Below are positions 9,045 through 17,979 of a stretch of DNA of 64,000 nucleotides, piece by piece. Position 1 is the first letter of the stretch. The number at the start of each line of letters is the position of its first letter. A program made the position numbers and the translations under genes. The notes under the pieces are model-generated. The model was not told the origin of the DNA. It did no database searches and saw nothing but the letters and a program-made list of their open reading frames with translations. This DNA comes from Caulobacter sp. Root655 (GTDB lineage: Bacteria; Pseudomonadota; Alphaproteobacteria; Caulobacterales; Caulobacteraceae): contig NZ_LMHC01000021.1 of NCBI RefSeq assembly GCF_001427665.1, positions 399,934 through 463,933 of the forward strand, in the 5' to 3' direction.

Positions 9045-11068
9045 ACGCTCCCCTCCCTTCCAAGACGGGCCATCCCGTCGCCTGGCAGGCGCCCCGGCCG
9101 CTGTGGAGCGGCCTGGCGGGAGCCAGCGCGCCAGCCATCCTGCGCTTCGCCGGCGACGACTTCATGGACCAGATGCTGGCCACCCTGGCCAACGACCCGG
9201 CCCGGATCGGCGAAAGGCTGGCGCGGCCCGAGACCTGGCGCAGCCCGCCCAGCGAGACCGGCGAGGCAGACCTGGTGCAGCGCGTGCCGCTGCCCGGCCT
9301 GATCGCCGACGCGCGCCGCAAGCGCGCCCTCAAGGTCCGCGCCCCGGCGATCGCGCCGCGCCCACCCGCGCCGCTGAAGCTCTACCAGCCGGCCCACCAA
9401 CGCTTCTACCTGGTCGGAGCCAGCCTGGTCTGCGCCATTCCCGGCCTGCCGGAGCGAACGATAGCGGGTGGGGCCGAGACCGTGGGCTTCGTGATCCGCC
9501 GCCTGCTGCCCGGCGTGGCGGGCGAGGCCGGCGACACCGCCTTGCGCGAATTCGCCTATCTGAAAGGCGGCGAAACGGCGACCTGGCGGCGGGTGTCGAG
9601 CGGGACCAATGCCGCCAGCCTGGCGCCCGGCGAGGAGCTGCTGCCGCTGTTCCCGATGGCGCACCAGGACGAGGCCCTGCGCCGCCGCACGCTGTGGAGC
9701 GGCCTCGTACCGGTCGGTCGCCGCGAGGACTACCTCTCGGCCGGGGTCAACCGCACGCCCCAGCCGCTGGCCGAGGGCCAGCTCGCGACCCTGCACCCCG
9801 CGCCGCCGATCGCCCCGACGCCGTCGATCACCGCCCGGATGACCCAGTTCAAGATGGAGGTCGCCGAGCCCTGGAAGGGCCTGGTGCGCGCCGCCCTCCT
9901 GGCCCAGGCGCGCCTGGCCGAACAGCATCCCGACAGCACCGAAACCGCCGGCACCAAGCGCCCCCGCGCCCTGGCCCTGAACCTTGGTTGGCAGACCCAG
10001 TCGTGGCTGATCCTGCTCGACTTCGCCGACTGGCTGGCCGCGCACCTGCCCGAGGTCTGGGCGGCCGTGGGCAGCGGATCCCCGGCAGGCCTGCCTCCCA
10101 AGCCGCTGGCCGTGTTCAACTGGCTGAACGCCACGACCGTCAGTCCCCTCATGATCCAGGGCATGCTCAACGCCGGCGCCGAAATCAAGCCGATGGCGGG
10201 GTCGTTGCGCGAAGCCCTCAAGATGGTCGCCCAGACCGCCACGCGGGACGGCCTGGAAGCCGCCGAGACGCTGTACTCCGTCGACACCAAGGCCCAGCCG
10301 GTCTGGCCCGCAAAGCATTTCCCCCTGGCCGGATTGAACCACAACCTGATCGCCGACGGGGCCTACAAGGCGGTGTCCAGCCTGGGCGCCCCGGGCGCGA
10401 CCGAACTGGACAGCCAGCCGGCGATCGCCGATCCGGCCGACGCCGCCGAGTCTCTCGATCGCCTGACCGCCCTGGTGGTTCGAGCCCTGGTCGCCCGCGA
10501 CGAAAGCGACGCCCGGCCCCTGCCCTTCGCCCTGAAGCTGCGCGACGTCATCCTCCAGACCGGCGACGACCCCGGCTGGTTCGTGATCCGCTTCGTGCAC
10601 ATGAACCGCGACTGCGGGCCGCTGCATCCGCCGACCGTCTCGGCCCCGACCGAGCGGTTCCAGCTGGCCAGCTTCTTCGACCCGGACGCGCCGGTGCGGC
10701 CGATCCGCATCTCGCTGCCGCTCGACACCAGCGCCGCGGGCCTGCGCAAGCACGGGCGCGGCACGGCCTTCGTGATCTCCGACATGCTGTGCGGCCAGAT
10801 CCAGCGCGCCAAGGGCATGGGCCTGGTCGACCTGGTGCGCTCGGTGCTGCCGTGGCCGCTGCACAAGGCGCTGGAGGTCGGCGAAGGCGGTCCCTGCAAG
10901 GGCGGCGGGATCAACATCGGCATGATCTGCTCGCTGTCGATCCCGATCATCACGATCTGCGCCCTGATCCTGCTGATGATCATCGTCAGCCTGCTCGACT
11001 TCATCTTCCGCTGGATGCCCTGGTTCGTGATGTGCTTCCCGATCCCCGGCCTGAAGGGGAAGAAATGA
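9041..11068 (+). CDS. eCIS protein of unknown function with C-terminal hydrophobic segment
   Basis: A 675-residue protein. GTG 9041 is chosen because it overlaps the spike stop (GTGA) and the protein then begins MNAPLPSKTGHPVAW; the frame is open further upstream only as a shadow of the spike gene. Most of the sequence is soluble, with no enzyme motif I recognise. The last 65 residues are striking: a Cys/Gly-rich CKGGGINIGMICS, then a strongly hydrophobic ITICALILLMIIVSLLDFIF, then RWMPWFVMCFPIPG. This resembles a monotopic or transmembrane anchor. It sits between spike and gp25-like genes, suggesting a baseplate-associated or membrane-docking part. I cannot name the family with certainty. 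Confidence 0.75.
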   Translation: MNAPLPSKTGHPVAWQAPRPLWSGLAGASAPAILRFAGDDFMDQMLATLANDPARIGERLARPETWRSPPSETGEADLVQRVPLPGLIADARRKRALKVRAPAIAPRPPAPLKLYQPAHQRFYLVGASLVCAIPGLPERTIAGGAETVGFVIRRLLPGVAGEAGDTALREFAYLKGGETATWRRVSSGTNAASLAPGEELLPLFPMAHQDEALRRRTLWSGLVPVGRREDYLSAGVNRTPQPLAEGQLATLHPAPPIAPTPSITARMTQFKMEVAEPWKGLVRAALLAQARLAEQHPDSTETAGTKRPRALALNLGWQTQSWLILLDFADWLAAHLPEVWAAVGSGSPAGLPPKPLAVFNWLNATTVSPLMIQGMLNAGAEIKPMAGSLREALKMVAQTATRDGLEAAETLYSVDTKAQPVWPAKHFPLAGLNHNLIADGAYKAVSSLGAPGATELDSQPAIADPADAAESLDRLTALVVRALVARDESDARPLPFALKLRDVILQTGDDPGWFVIRFVHMNRDCGPLHPPTVSAPTERFQLASFFDPDAPVRPIRISLPLDTSAAGLRKHGRGTAFVISDMLCGQIQRAKGMGLVDLVRSVLPWPLHKALEVGEGGPCKGGGINIGMICSLSIPIITICALILLMIIVSLLDFIFRWMPWFVMCFPIPGLKGKK

Positions 11069-11460
11069 GCGCGCTCAACCCTTTCGGCAAAAGCCTCTCC
11101 TTCCCGCCCCGCGTCGGGATCGACGGCCGCATGGCCTGGTCGGAGGGCGAGCAGAACATCCGCGAGTCGATCGCGGTGATCCTGCGCACCGAGCCCGGCG
11201 AACGCGTCGCCCTGGCGCCGTTCGGGGCGGGACTGGGCCGGTTCCTGTTCGAGCCCAACAACGCCGCCACCCACGTCCGCATCGAGGGCGCGATCGGCGC
11301 GGCCCTGGCCCGGTGGGAGCCGCGCATCAAGCTGGAGGGCGTCGAGGTCACGCCCGACCCGCGCCAGGCCGACGCCGCCCTGGCCGCCGTCGACTACCGC
11401 CTGGTGGCCACCGGCGCGCGGGCCCGGATCAGCGTCACCGTCCCACTCGGCCAGACCTAG
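11065..11460 (+). CDS. gp25-like baseplate wedge protein
   Basis: A 131-residue protein starting at ATG 11065, overlapping the preceding stop (ATGA). It belongs to the gp25/gpW/Pvc9 wedge family. It has the central ESIAVILRTEPGERVALAPFG, equivalent to the conserved lysozyme-like wedge core with its E-P-G-E-R motif, then GLGRFLFEPNN and an amphipathic helix IEGAIGAALARWEPRI. This protein nucleates sheath polymerisation at the baseplate. The baseplate J-like gene follows 15 bases later, the usual gp25-J order in contractile systems. Confidence 0.92.
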   Translation: MSALNPFGKSLSFPPRVGIDGRMAWSEGEQNIRESIAVILRTEPGERVALAPFGAGLGRFLFEPNNAATHVRIEGAIGAALARWEPRIKLEGVEVTPDPRQADAALAAVDYRLVATGARARISVTVPLGQT

Positions 11461-11475
11461 GAAGAGGAACCCGCC

Positions 11476-13746
11476 ATGCCCCTTCCCGCACCGCCGCTCG
11501 ACAGCCGCCGCTACCAGCAACTGGTCGATGAACTGCTGGCGCGCGCGCCGGTCCACACGCCCGAATGGACCAATTTCAACGCCAGCGACCCTGGCGTCAC
11601 CCTGGTCCAGCTGTTCGCCTTCCTGACCGAGAGCCTGCTCTATCGCGCCAACCAGATTCCCGAGCGCAACCGGGCCAAGTTCCTGAGCCTGCTGGGCGTG
11701 CCCCTGTCTCCGGCCGTGGCGGCCAAGGGGCTGGCGACCATCGCCAACGACCGGGCGGCGCTAGAGGTCCAGGCATTGTCGAAGGACATGGAGCTGCGGG
11801 CCGGCGAGGTTCCGTTCCGCACCGGCCAGGGCCTGGACGTGCTGCCGATCGAGACCCGTGTCCTGCTCAAGCGGGCGGTCAGCGAGCCGACGCCGGAACT
11901 GCTCGACTACTACAAGCTGCTCTACGCCTCGTATGGCGGGGCCTTGCCCGAGGACCTGGCGCTCTATGAGACCGTCGCCTTCGACCCCGCCGCGGGTCCG
12001 GCCGACCTGTCGCTGACCACCGACCGCTCGCTGTGGATCGCGATCCTGGGCCGCAAGAGCGACAGGGTGGAGGGCGACGATCCCTGGTTGCCGGTGCGCA
12101 AGGCCCTGGCCGGCCGCACCCTGTCGCTGGGCCTGGCGCCCGCCACCGATGTCGAGACCCGAACCCTGAAGCCCGGCGGCGCGGCCATCGCGCCGGCCGA
12201 CCTGCTGTCGTTCGAGCTTCCGCGGGTCAATTCGGCCCTGGCCTTCGACGCCGACGGCCGACCCGCCCCCACCTACCGCCGGCTGGAGACCCGCGCCGAC
12301 TTCGATCCCCTGACCCAGCCCGGCGTGATCCAGATCCAGCTGCCCGACGCCGGAGCCATCGTCAGCTGGCGCGATCTCGACCCATTGGAAAGCGGGGTCG
12401 GCGATCTGCCCCCGGCCATCGAGGACGGGGCCCTGGCCGATCGGCTGATCACCTGGCTGCGGGTGCGGGCCACCGGCGCGGCCCTGGTCCGGCTACGCTG
12501 GATCGGCGTCAACGCCACGCCGATCCATCAGTACGAGACCATCGTCGCCGAGCGGCTGGCCGAGGGCGACGGAACCATCGACCAGGTCCGCCAGCTGTCG
12601 CACGCCCCGGTGCTGAAGGGCACGGTCGAGGTCAGCAGCATCGAGGACGGGGTCGAGCGGCGCTGGCGGGTGATCGACGACCTGCTGGCCGCCGGCCCCG
12701 AAGTGGCGGCGACCGGCGTCGAAGGCGTCGCCGGCCCCGTCGATGTCTTCGCCGTCGACGCCGAGGCCGGCCGCGTTACCTTCGGCGACGGCCTGACCGG
12801 TCGGCGCCCCGCGCCGGGCGCGCGGCTCTATGCCAGCTACGGCTTCAGCCTGGGCGCCGAGGGCAATGTGGCGGCCGGGTCGATCAAGGGCGGACCGCTG
12901 CTGCCGGCCGGGTTCTCGGCGACAAATCCCATCGCCACCTGGGGCGGGGCCGACGCCGAGGACACCGCCAGCGGCGAGAAGCAGGTCCGGCGCTACCTGC
13001 AGCATCGCGACCGTCTGGTCACCGCCGACGACTTCGTGTCGATCGCCTGGCGCACGCCCGGCGCGGCGATCGGCCGGATCGAGGTGCTCCCCGCCTGGCA
13101 TCCCGACCTCGGACAGGCCGGCCCCGGCAGCGCACCGGGCGTCGTCACCCTGATGGCCATTCCCTCCGCCGACCCCGACCATCCGGCCGCGCCCCGCGCC
13201 GACCGCCCCTTCCTGGACGCCCTGTGCCGCTATCTCGATCCGCGCCGGCTGGTGACCACCGAGCTGGTCCTGCGCGGCGCCAACTATCGCGGCCTGTGGA
13301 TCTCGATCGGCGTCGAGGTGGCCGGCGGCGCGTCGGTCGCCCAGACGGTGGAAGCGGTCCGCAAGCGCATCCGGGCCTATCTCAGCCCCCTGCCGCCGAC
13401 GGGCGCGGGCGTCGCCGACCTGCAGGGTCAGTTGTTCGGTCCGGCGCCGGACCCCGCCCTGCGCGGCTGGCCGCTGGGTCAGGCGATCAGCGCCCGGGCC
13501 ATCCTGGCCGAGGCGGCGCGCACGCCTGGCGTGGTCTCGGTCGCCGACGTTCTGCTGGCCGAAGGCGGCCGTGCGGCGACCGCCGGTGTCGAGATCAGCG
13601 GCCTCGACCTGCCCGAGATCCTCGGCCTGTCGGTGACGGCCGGCGATCCGATTTCGCTGGAATCCCTGCGCGGCGACACCGGCGGCGTCGCTCCCCCAAC
13701 CGGCCCGGCGCGCCTGCCCGTGCCGATCGTGGCGGAGACCTGCTGA
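11476..13746 (+). CDS. Baseplate J-like protein (Pvc11/gp6-like)
   Basis: A 756-residue baseplate wedge protein starting at ATG 11476 behind GAAGAGG. The N-terminal 70 residues are typical of the group: YQQLVDELLARAPVHTPEWTNFNASDPGVTL in pieces, then QLFAFLTESLLYRANQIPERNRAKFL. The C-terminal half contains the J-like domain with a VTADDFVSIAWRTPGAAIGR segment and a YLDPRRLVTTELVL beta region. The wedge protein forms the ring that changes shape to trigger contraction. Its stop overlaps the start of the tail protein I-like gene (TGATG). Confidence 0.93.
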   Translation: MPLPAPPLDSRRYQQLVDELLARAPVHTPEWTNFNASDPGVTLVQLFAFLTESLLYRANQIPERNRAKFLSLLGVPLSPAVAAKGLATIANDRAALEVQALSKDMELRAGEVPFRTGQGLDVLPIETRVLLKRAVSEPTPELLDYYKLLYASYGGALPEDLALYETVAFDPAAGPADLSLTTDRSLWIAILGRKSDRVEGDDPWLPVRKALAGRTLSLGLAPATDVETRTLKPGGAAIAPADLLSFELPRVNSALAFDADGRPAPTYRRLETRADFDPLTQPGVIQIQLPDAGAIVSWRDLDPLESGVGDLPPAIEDGALADRLITWLRVRATGAALVRLRWIGVNATPIHQYETIVAERLAEGDGTIDQVRQLSHAPVLKGTVEVSSIEDGVERRWRVIDDLLAAGPEVAATGVEGVAGPVDVFAVDAEAGRVTFGDGLTGRRPAPGARLYASYGFSLGAEGNVAAGSIKGGPLLPAGFSATNPIATWGGADAEDTASGEKQVRRYLQHRDRLVTADDFVSIAWRTPGAAIGRIEVLPAWHPDLGQAGPGSAPGVVTLMAIPSADPDHPAAPRADRPFLDALCRYLDPRRLVTTELVLRGANYRGLWISIGVEVAGGASVAQTVEAVRKRIRAYLSPLPPTGAGVADLQGQLFGPAPDPALRGWPLGQAISARAILAEAARTPGVVSVADVLLAEGGRAATAGVEISGLDLPEILGLSVTAGDPISLESLRGDTGGVAPPTGPARLPVPIVAETC

Positions 13747-16586
13747 TGAACGTCAACGGCGGCCGTTTCCATCTGCTGCTTGGCCCCGGTGACTGGGGGC
13801 GCTGCCTGGGCGACCTCGACGGCGCGCCCCAGCCATTGGCGACGCTGTGGTCGTCGCCGGAGGACGCGCCCGCCACGCCACCGCCGGCCTGGGACACCGC
13901 CCGCGCCGAACTGACCTTGCCGCCGCGTCTGGAGATTTTGCCCGCCACGGAAGGCGAAGCCCCGCTCGACCTGGCCGCCCGGCGCGGCGCAGCGGCCGAC
14001 GCCCACGGCAACGTCTACTGGATCGCCGACAGCCGGGCCCAGCTCCTGGTGCGCTCGGCCGGCAGCGGCGCGACCAGCGCCTTCTGGCCCGACGCCCACG
14101 CCGAAGCCGAGGACGCCCTGTTCGGCCCGCGCAGGCCGGCGCCGACCGCGGCGCAGACCTTCATGGGCATGGTCGTCACGTGGGACGCCTGGCTGGTCGT
14201 CGCCTTCGAGGCCGCCGACCGAAGCGGCTTCCTGGTCTTCGACCTCGTGTCCGGCGGTCCGCCGAGCGAACGGTTGTGGACCGCCGGGTCCGGGCCGACC
14301 GTGCACGACATGGCGCCGCGCCCGGATGGCGGCGTCTGGCTGCTGGACCGCACGGATCGCCGGCTATGGGCGCTGGATCGCGGCTTCTCGGTGACCGGCG
14401 TCGGCCCCGATGGCCCGGAGACGCCAGAGCTGTTCCAGCCCCTGGAGGGCGCGCCCCGCACGCTGCGCGCGGCGACCCGTCCGATCGGTCGCGACCTGAC
14501 CCTGGCGGCGGCCGACATCGACCCGATCGCGCTGGAACCCCTGAGCGACGGCGGCCTGTTGGTCCTGGACCGCACCGCGACCGGCGGAACCCGGATATTC
14601 CGCCTGCCGGCCGACGGCGGCGACGCCACCGCTCTGCTCGCGCTCGATGATCCCACCCAGGACCTGGTCGTGGCCAAGGGCGCGGTGCGGGGCGGCGAGC
14701 GCGAGACGCGCCTGTTCCTGGCCGGCGGGGTCGGAAACCAGGCGCGGGCCTGGCGCCTGGCCGAGGACGGGACGCTGATCGGCACGGCGGAGCTCTTCCC
14801 GCTTCGGCGGTTCGGCGGCCGCGCCCTGATCTCGGTCCAGGGGGCGGCGCACTACGACAGCGGCCTGACCTCGCCCCGCTGGACGCCGCTGGTCGAGAAA
14901 CCCCGCGTCCGCTACGCCGAGACCGCCCAGTTCCTGACCCTGGCGATGGACGGCGAGACCCCGCAATGCGTCTGGGACCGCCTGCGGCTCGACGCCGTCA
15001 TCCCGGCCGGAACCTCGGTCGAGGTCTGGGCGCGGGCCAGTGACAACCCGGCCGGCGCCGACGGCCTGCTGGGCGCGCCGTGGGTCGCGCAGCCCCGGCC
15101 ATGTCTGGCCGGCGACGGCGGCGACCTGCCCTGGCGCGGCCCCCTGGCCCTGCCGCCCGGCGATCCGAAGACCGGGGCCGGGACCTGGCACCTGCTGTTC
15201 CAGGAAGCGCGTGGCCGGTACCTGCAATTGCGCCTGAAGCTGTCGGGCGACGGCGCGGCCAGCCCCCGCCTGCGAGCCCTGCGCGCCTGGTATCCGCGCT
15301 TCTCCTATGTCGAGCGCTTCCTGCCGGCCGTCTATCGCGAGGAGCCGGGCGACTTCCTCGAGCGGTTCCTGGCCAACATGGAAGGGATCAACACCGCCAT
15401 CGAGGACCGCATCGCCAAGGCCCAGGCGCTGTTCGACCCCCGCACGGCGCCGACCGAAGCCCTGGCCTGGATGGCCGACTGGTTCGACGTGGCGCTGGAT
15501 CCGGCGTGGGACGAGCGGCGACGGCGGCTGTTCGTGACCAGGGCCGTCGACTTCTTCCGCTGGCGCGGCACCCGCCATGGCCTGGAGCTGGCCCTGGCCC
15601 TGGCGTTCGAGCCCTGCATCGACGAACACCGCTTCGACGACCCCGATCCCGATTGCATCTGTCCCCGCCCCATCCGCATCGTCGAGCGCTATCTGAGCCG
15701 CCGGATCGGCGCCCTGGCGGCCGGCGACCCCGGCTCCGCCGAGGGCCTGAAGCAGGTCGCGCCCGGGGCGCGCTGGACGCCCGCCGAGGGAAACGTCGGC
15801 CTGGCCGAGCGCTGGGCGCGCTGGCTGGGCCGCGAGCCGACGGCGGACGAGCTCTACCAGACCTTCCCACTGTTCACGCCCGACGCCTCCGACGACCGGG
15901 ACGGGTTCTGGCTGGCTGAACTGGGCTTCCCGCCGCGTTCCGGGGCAGAGGAGCGGACGCGCTGGCGCTGTTTCCAGACCACGCGCCTGCTGACCGATCC
16001 AGGCGCCCTGCTCGACCTGCCGCGCGGCGGACCGCCGGCCGGGCTCGAAACGGCCTGGAACGAGTTCCTCGCCCTGGCCTCGCCGGACCGCCGTCGCTGG
16101 CAGGACTTCCTGGCCGGTCGTTACCGGCGGATAGGCCGGCTCAACGCCGCCCATGGCGGCGACTGGGCGGACTTCGACCAGGTCTCGCTGCCCGACCATC
16201 TGCCGCAGGGCGAGACGGCGATGATCGACTGGTTCCAGTTCGAGAGCCGCCTGCTGCCGATCGCCCGCTCGGCCCACCGCTTCTCGGTCCTGCTGCCGAT
16301 GACCACCAGCGGCGAAGCGGCGTTCGACGCCGAGCGGCGCCTGGTGCTGGCCAGACGCATCGTCGCCCTGGAAAAGCCCGCCCACACCGTGTTCGACGTG
16401 CGCTTCTACTGGGCCATGAACCGGCTGGGCGAGGCCAGGCTGGGTCTCGACACCCAGATCGGCCAGGGCAGCCGCGCCCCGGAACTGATCCCGCCCGCCG
16501 TGCTGGGCGCGGCCTATCTGGGCGCCAGCTTCATCGGCCCCGACGGTCCCACCGTCGGCGGCGACCGCCGGAGGCTGGCATGCTGA
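13746..16586 (+). CDS. Phage tail protein I-like baseplate protein with N-terminal propeller-like region
   Basis: A 946-residue protein starting at ATG 13746, one base overlapping the previous stop. Around residues 515-625 it carries the P2 gpI-like tail domain (YVERFLPAVYREEP, DFLERFLANMEGINTAIEDRI, then WMADWFDVALDPAWDERRRR and FFRWRGTRHGLELALAL). This matches the Pvc12-type wedge partner of the J protein. The first 450 residues contain repeated blades of the form GNVYWIADSRAQLLV and GGVWLLDRTDRRLWALD, suggesting an NHL/SMP-like beta propeller fused in front. That combination is common in eCIS loci and may mediate contacts outside the particle. The last 300 residues are of unknown fold. Confidence 0.88.
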   Translation: MNVNGGRFHLLLGPGDWGRCLGDLDGAPQPLATLWSSPEDAPATPPPAWDTARAELTLPPRLEILPATEGEAPLDLAARRGAAADAHGNVYWIADSRAQLLVRSAGSGATSAFWPDAHAEAEDALFGPRRPAPTAAQTFMGMVVTWDAWLVVAFEAADRSGFLVFDLVSGGPPSERLWTAGSGPTVHDMAPRPDGGVWLLDRTDRRLWALDRGFSVTGVGPDGPETPELFQPLEGAPRTLRAATRPIGRDLTLAAADIDPIALEPLSDGGLLVLDRTATGGTRIFRLPADGGDATALLALDDPTQDLVVAKGAVRGGERETRLFLAGGVGNQARAWRLAEDGTLIGTAELFPLRRFGGRALISVQGAAHYDSGLTSPRWTPLVEKPRVRYAETAQFLTLAMDGETPQCVWDRLRLDAVIPAGTSVEVWARASDNPAGADGLLGAPWVAQPRPCLAGDGGDLPWRGPLALPPGDPKTGAGTWHLLFQEARGRYLQLRLKLSGDGAASPRLRALRAWYPRFSYVERFLPAVYREEPGDFLERFLANMEGINTAIEDRIAKAQALFDPRTAPTEALAWMADWFDVALDPAWDERRRRLFVTRAVDFFRWRGTRHGLELALALAFEPCIDEHRFDDPDPDCICPRPIRIVERYLSRRIGALAAGDPGSAEGLKQVAPGARWTPAEGNVGLAERWARWLGREPTADELYQTFPLFTPDASDDRDGFWLAELGFPPRSGAEERTRWRCFQTTRLLTDPGALLDLPRGGPPAGLETAWNEFLALASPDRRRWQDFLAGRYRRIGRLNAAHGGDWADFDQVSLPDHLPQGETAMIDWFQFESRLLPIARSAHRFSVLLPMTTSGEAAFDAERRLVLARRIVALEKPAHTVFDVRFYWAMNRLGEARLGLDTQIGQGSRAPELIPPAVLGAAYLGASFIGPDGPTVGGDRRRLAC

Positions 16587-16637
16587 CCGCCCGCCTCCAT
16601 CGCAACCCCTTGAACCCGAACCGCCCGGAGGATCCTG

Positions 16638-17969
16638 ATGGGATGCTGTGACAGAGGATCGAGCCTCGTCTCGGCCGGACCGGCCGACCCGTCGCTACAC
16701 GTCAACTACGCCAAGGGCATGGTCCTGGGCGTCGACGACTTCGTCCAGGAGTTCACCTATCTCTCGGGCCGCGACCAGTGGGCGGTGCGCGAACTGGCCG
16801 GCTACGGTGTGACCAGCGGCCTGGCGGTGAGCGTCGAGGACGACGCCGCCGGCCCGCGCGTCCGGGTCACGGCCGGCGCCGCCGCCGCGCCGAGCGGTCA
16901 GTTGATCTGCGTCAAGGCCGACCAGTGCGGCGCGCTCAACGCCTGGCTGGCCAATCCCGAGAACGCGGCGCTCGTGCCCGACCATATCGTTCCGGCCTCA
17001 CTGCCCGGCGCCGGAGTGCTGCCGCTCTATCTGACGCTCTGCTACGCCGACTGCCAGACGGCCCTGGCGCCGATCCCGGGCGAGCCCTGTCGATCGGAAG
17101 AGGACCTGATGGCGCCGTCGCGGGTCGCCGACGACTATCGCCTCACCCTCGGCGTCACGCCGCCACCCCAGACCGAGCATGACGCCGTCGCCGACTTCGC
17201 CCAGTGGCTGGGCGCCTTGACCACCGCCGGCCCGGTCCTGCCGCCCGCGGACGAGGAAGCCGCCTGGCTGGCAGCCCTGCGCGCCGCCGCCGCGCCCTGG
17301 CTGGAGATCGACAACGAAAGCCCGCCCACCTCGCCGCCCGACGACTACATGTTCGGCTCGCCGCCACTCAGCCTGGAGGTCGCGCCGGAGCGCTATCCGG
17401 CCTTCCTGCGCCTGGCCCTGCGACTATGGGTGACCGAGCTTCGGCCGCTGTGGATGGCCCGTCGTTGCGGCGGCCTCGCGGACGCCCTGGACGATTGCGT
17501 CCTGCTGGCCCGCCTCGATACGCCGGTGATCCTGGTCGGATCGGACGGTGGGACCTGGCAAGTCGACGGCCTGGCCGCCGACATCGTCATCGATCAGCGC
17601 GACCGGCCGGTGCTGGCGTCGCTGGCCCTAGCGCAGGCCCTTCAGACCTTGCCGCCGCCCTCGCTTCCCGCCGCGCCGCCCGGTGCGACGATCGCCCTGG
17701 CGGACCTCAACGTCGACACGACCCTGGACGAGACCCACGTCTGCGTCCTTTGCACGGGAGCCCTGGCCCTGACCCTGCCCAAGACCGCGCCCGCCAACCG
17801 GGGGCGCCTGCATGTGATCAAGAGCCTGGGCGACAACCTCAAGCTGGTCGCCGACCCCGCCGACACCTTCGACGGCGCGGGCGACACGCTCGGCGTCGAT
17901 CCCGGCAAGGCCGTGACCCTGGTGTCGGACGGAAGCGCCGGTTGGCGCGTCCTTTCGGCCCTGGCCTGA
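16638..17969 (+). CDS. eCIS-associated protein of unknown function (first of a related pair)
   Basis: A 443-residue protein starting at ATG 16638 behind GGAGG. I recognise no enzyme motif. The N-terminal 100 residues read LHVNYAKGMVLGVDDF, then a Q-R helix (GRDQWAVRELAGYG), then VTSGLAVSV and a PRVRVTAGAAAAPSGQLICV strand pair. The same pattern is found in the next gene (see findings), so both probably share a baseplate or fibre-base domain. A segment near residue 370 (ETHVCVLCTGALALTLPKTAP) resembles a short beta-helix motif seen in fibre proteins. It is encoded in the same transcription unit as the baseplate genes. A peripheral baseplate or fibre role is inference. Confidence 0.7.
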   Translation: MGCCDRGSSLVSAGPADPSLHVNYAKGMVLGVDDFVQEFTYLSGRDQWAVRELAGYGVTSGLAVSVEDDAAGPRVRVTAGAAAAPSGQLICVKADQCGALNAWLANPENAALVPDHIVPASLPGAGVLPLYLTLCYADCQTALAPIPGEPCRSEEDLMAPSRVADDYRLTLGVTPPPQTEHDAVADFAQWLGALTTAGPVLPPADEEAAWLAALRAAAAPWLEIDNESPPTSPPDDYMFGSPPLSLEVAPERYPAFLRLALRLWVTELRPLWMARRCGGLADALDDCVLLARLDTPVILVGSDGGTWQVDGLAADIVIDQRDRPVLASLALAQALQTLPPPSLPAAPPGATIALADLNVDTTLDETHVCVLCTGALALTLPKTAPANRGRLHVIKSLGDNLKLVADPADTFDGAGDTLGVDPGKAVTLVSDGSAGWRVLSALA

Positions 17970-17979
17970 GGAGGGCGCG

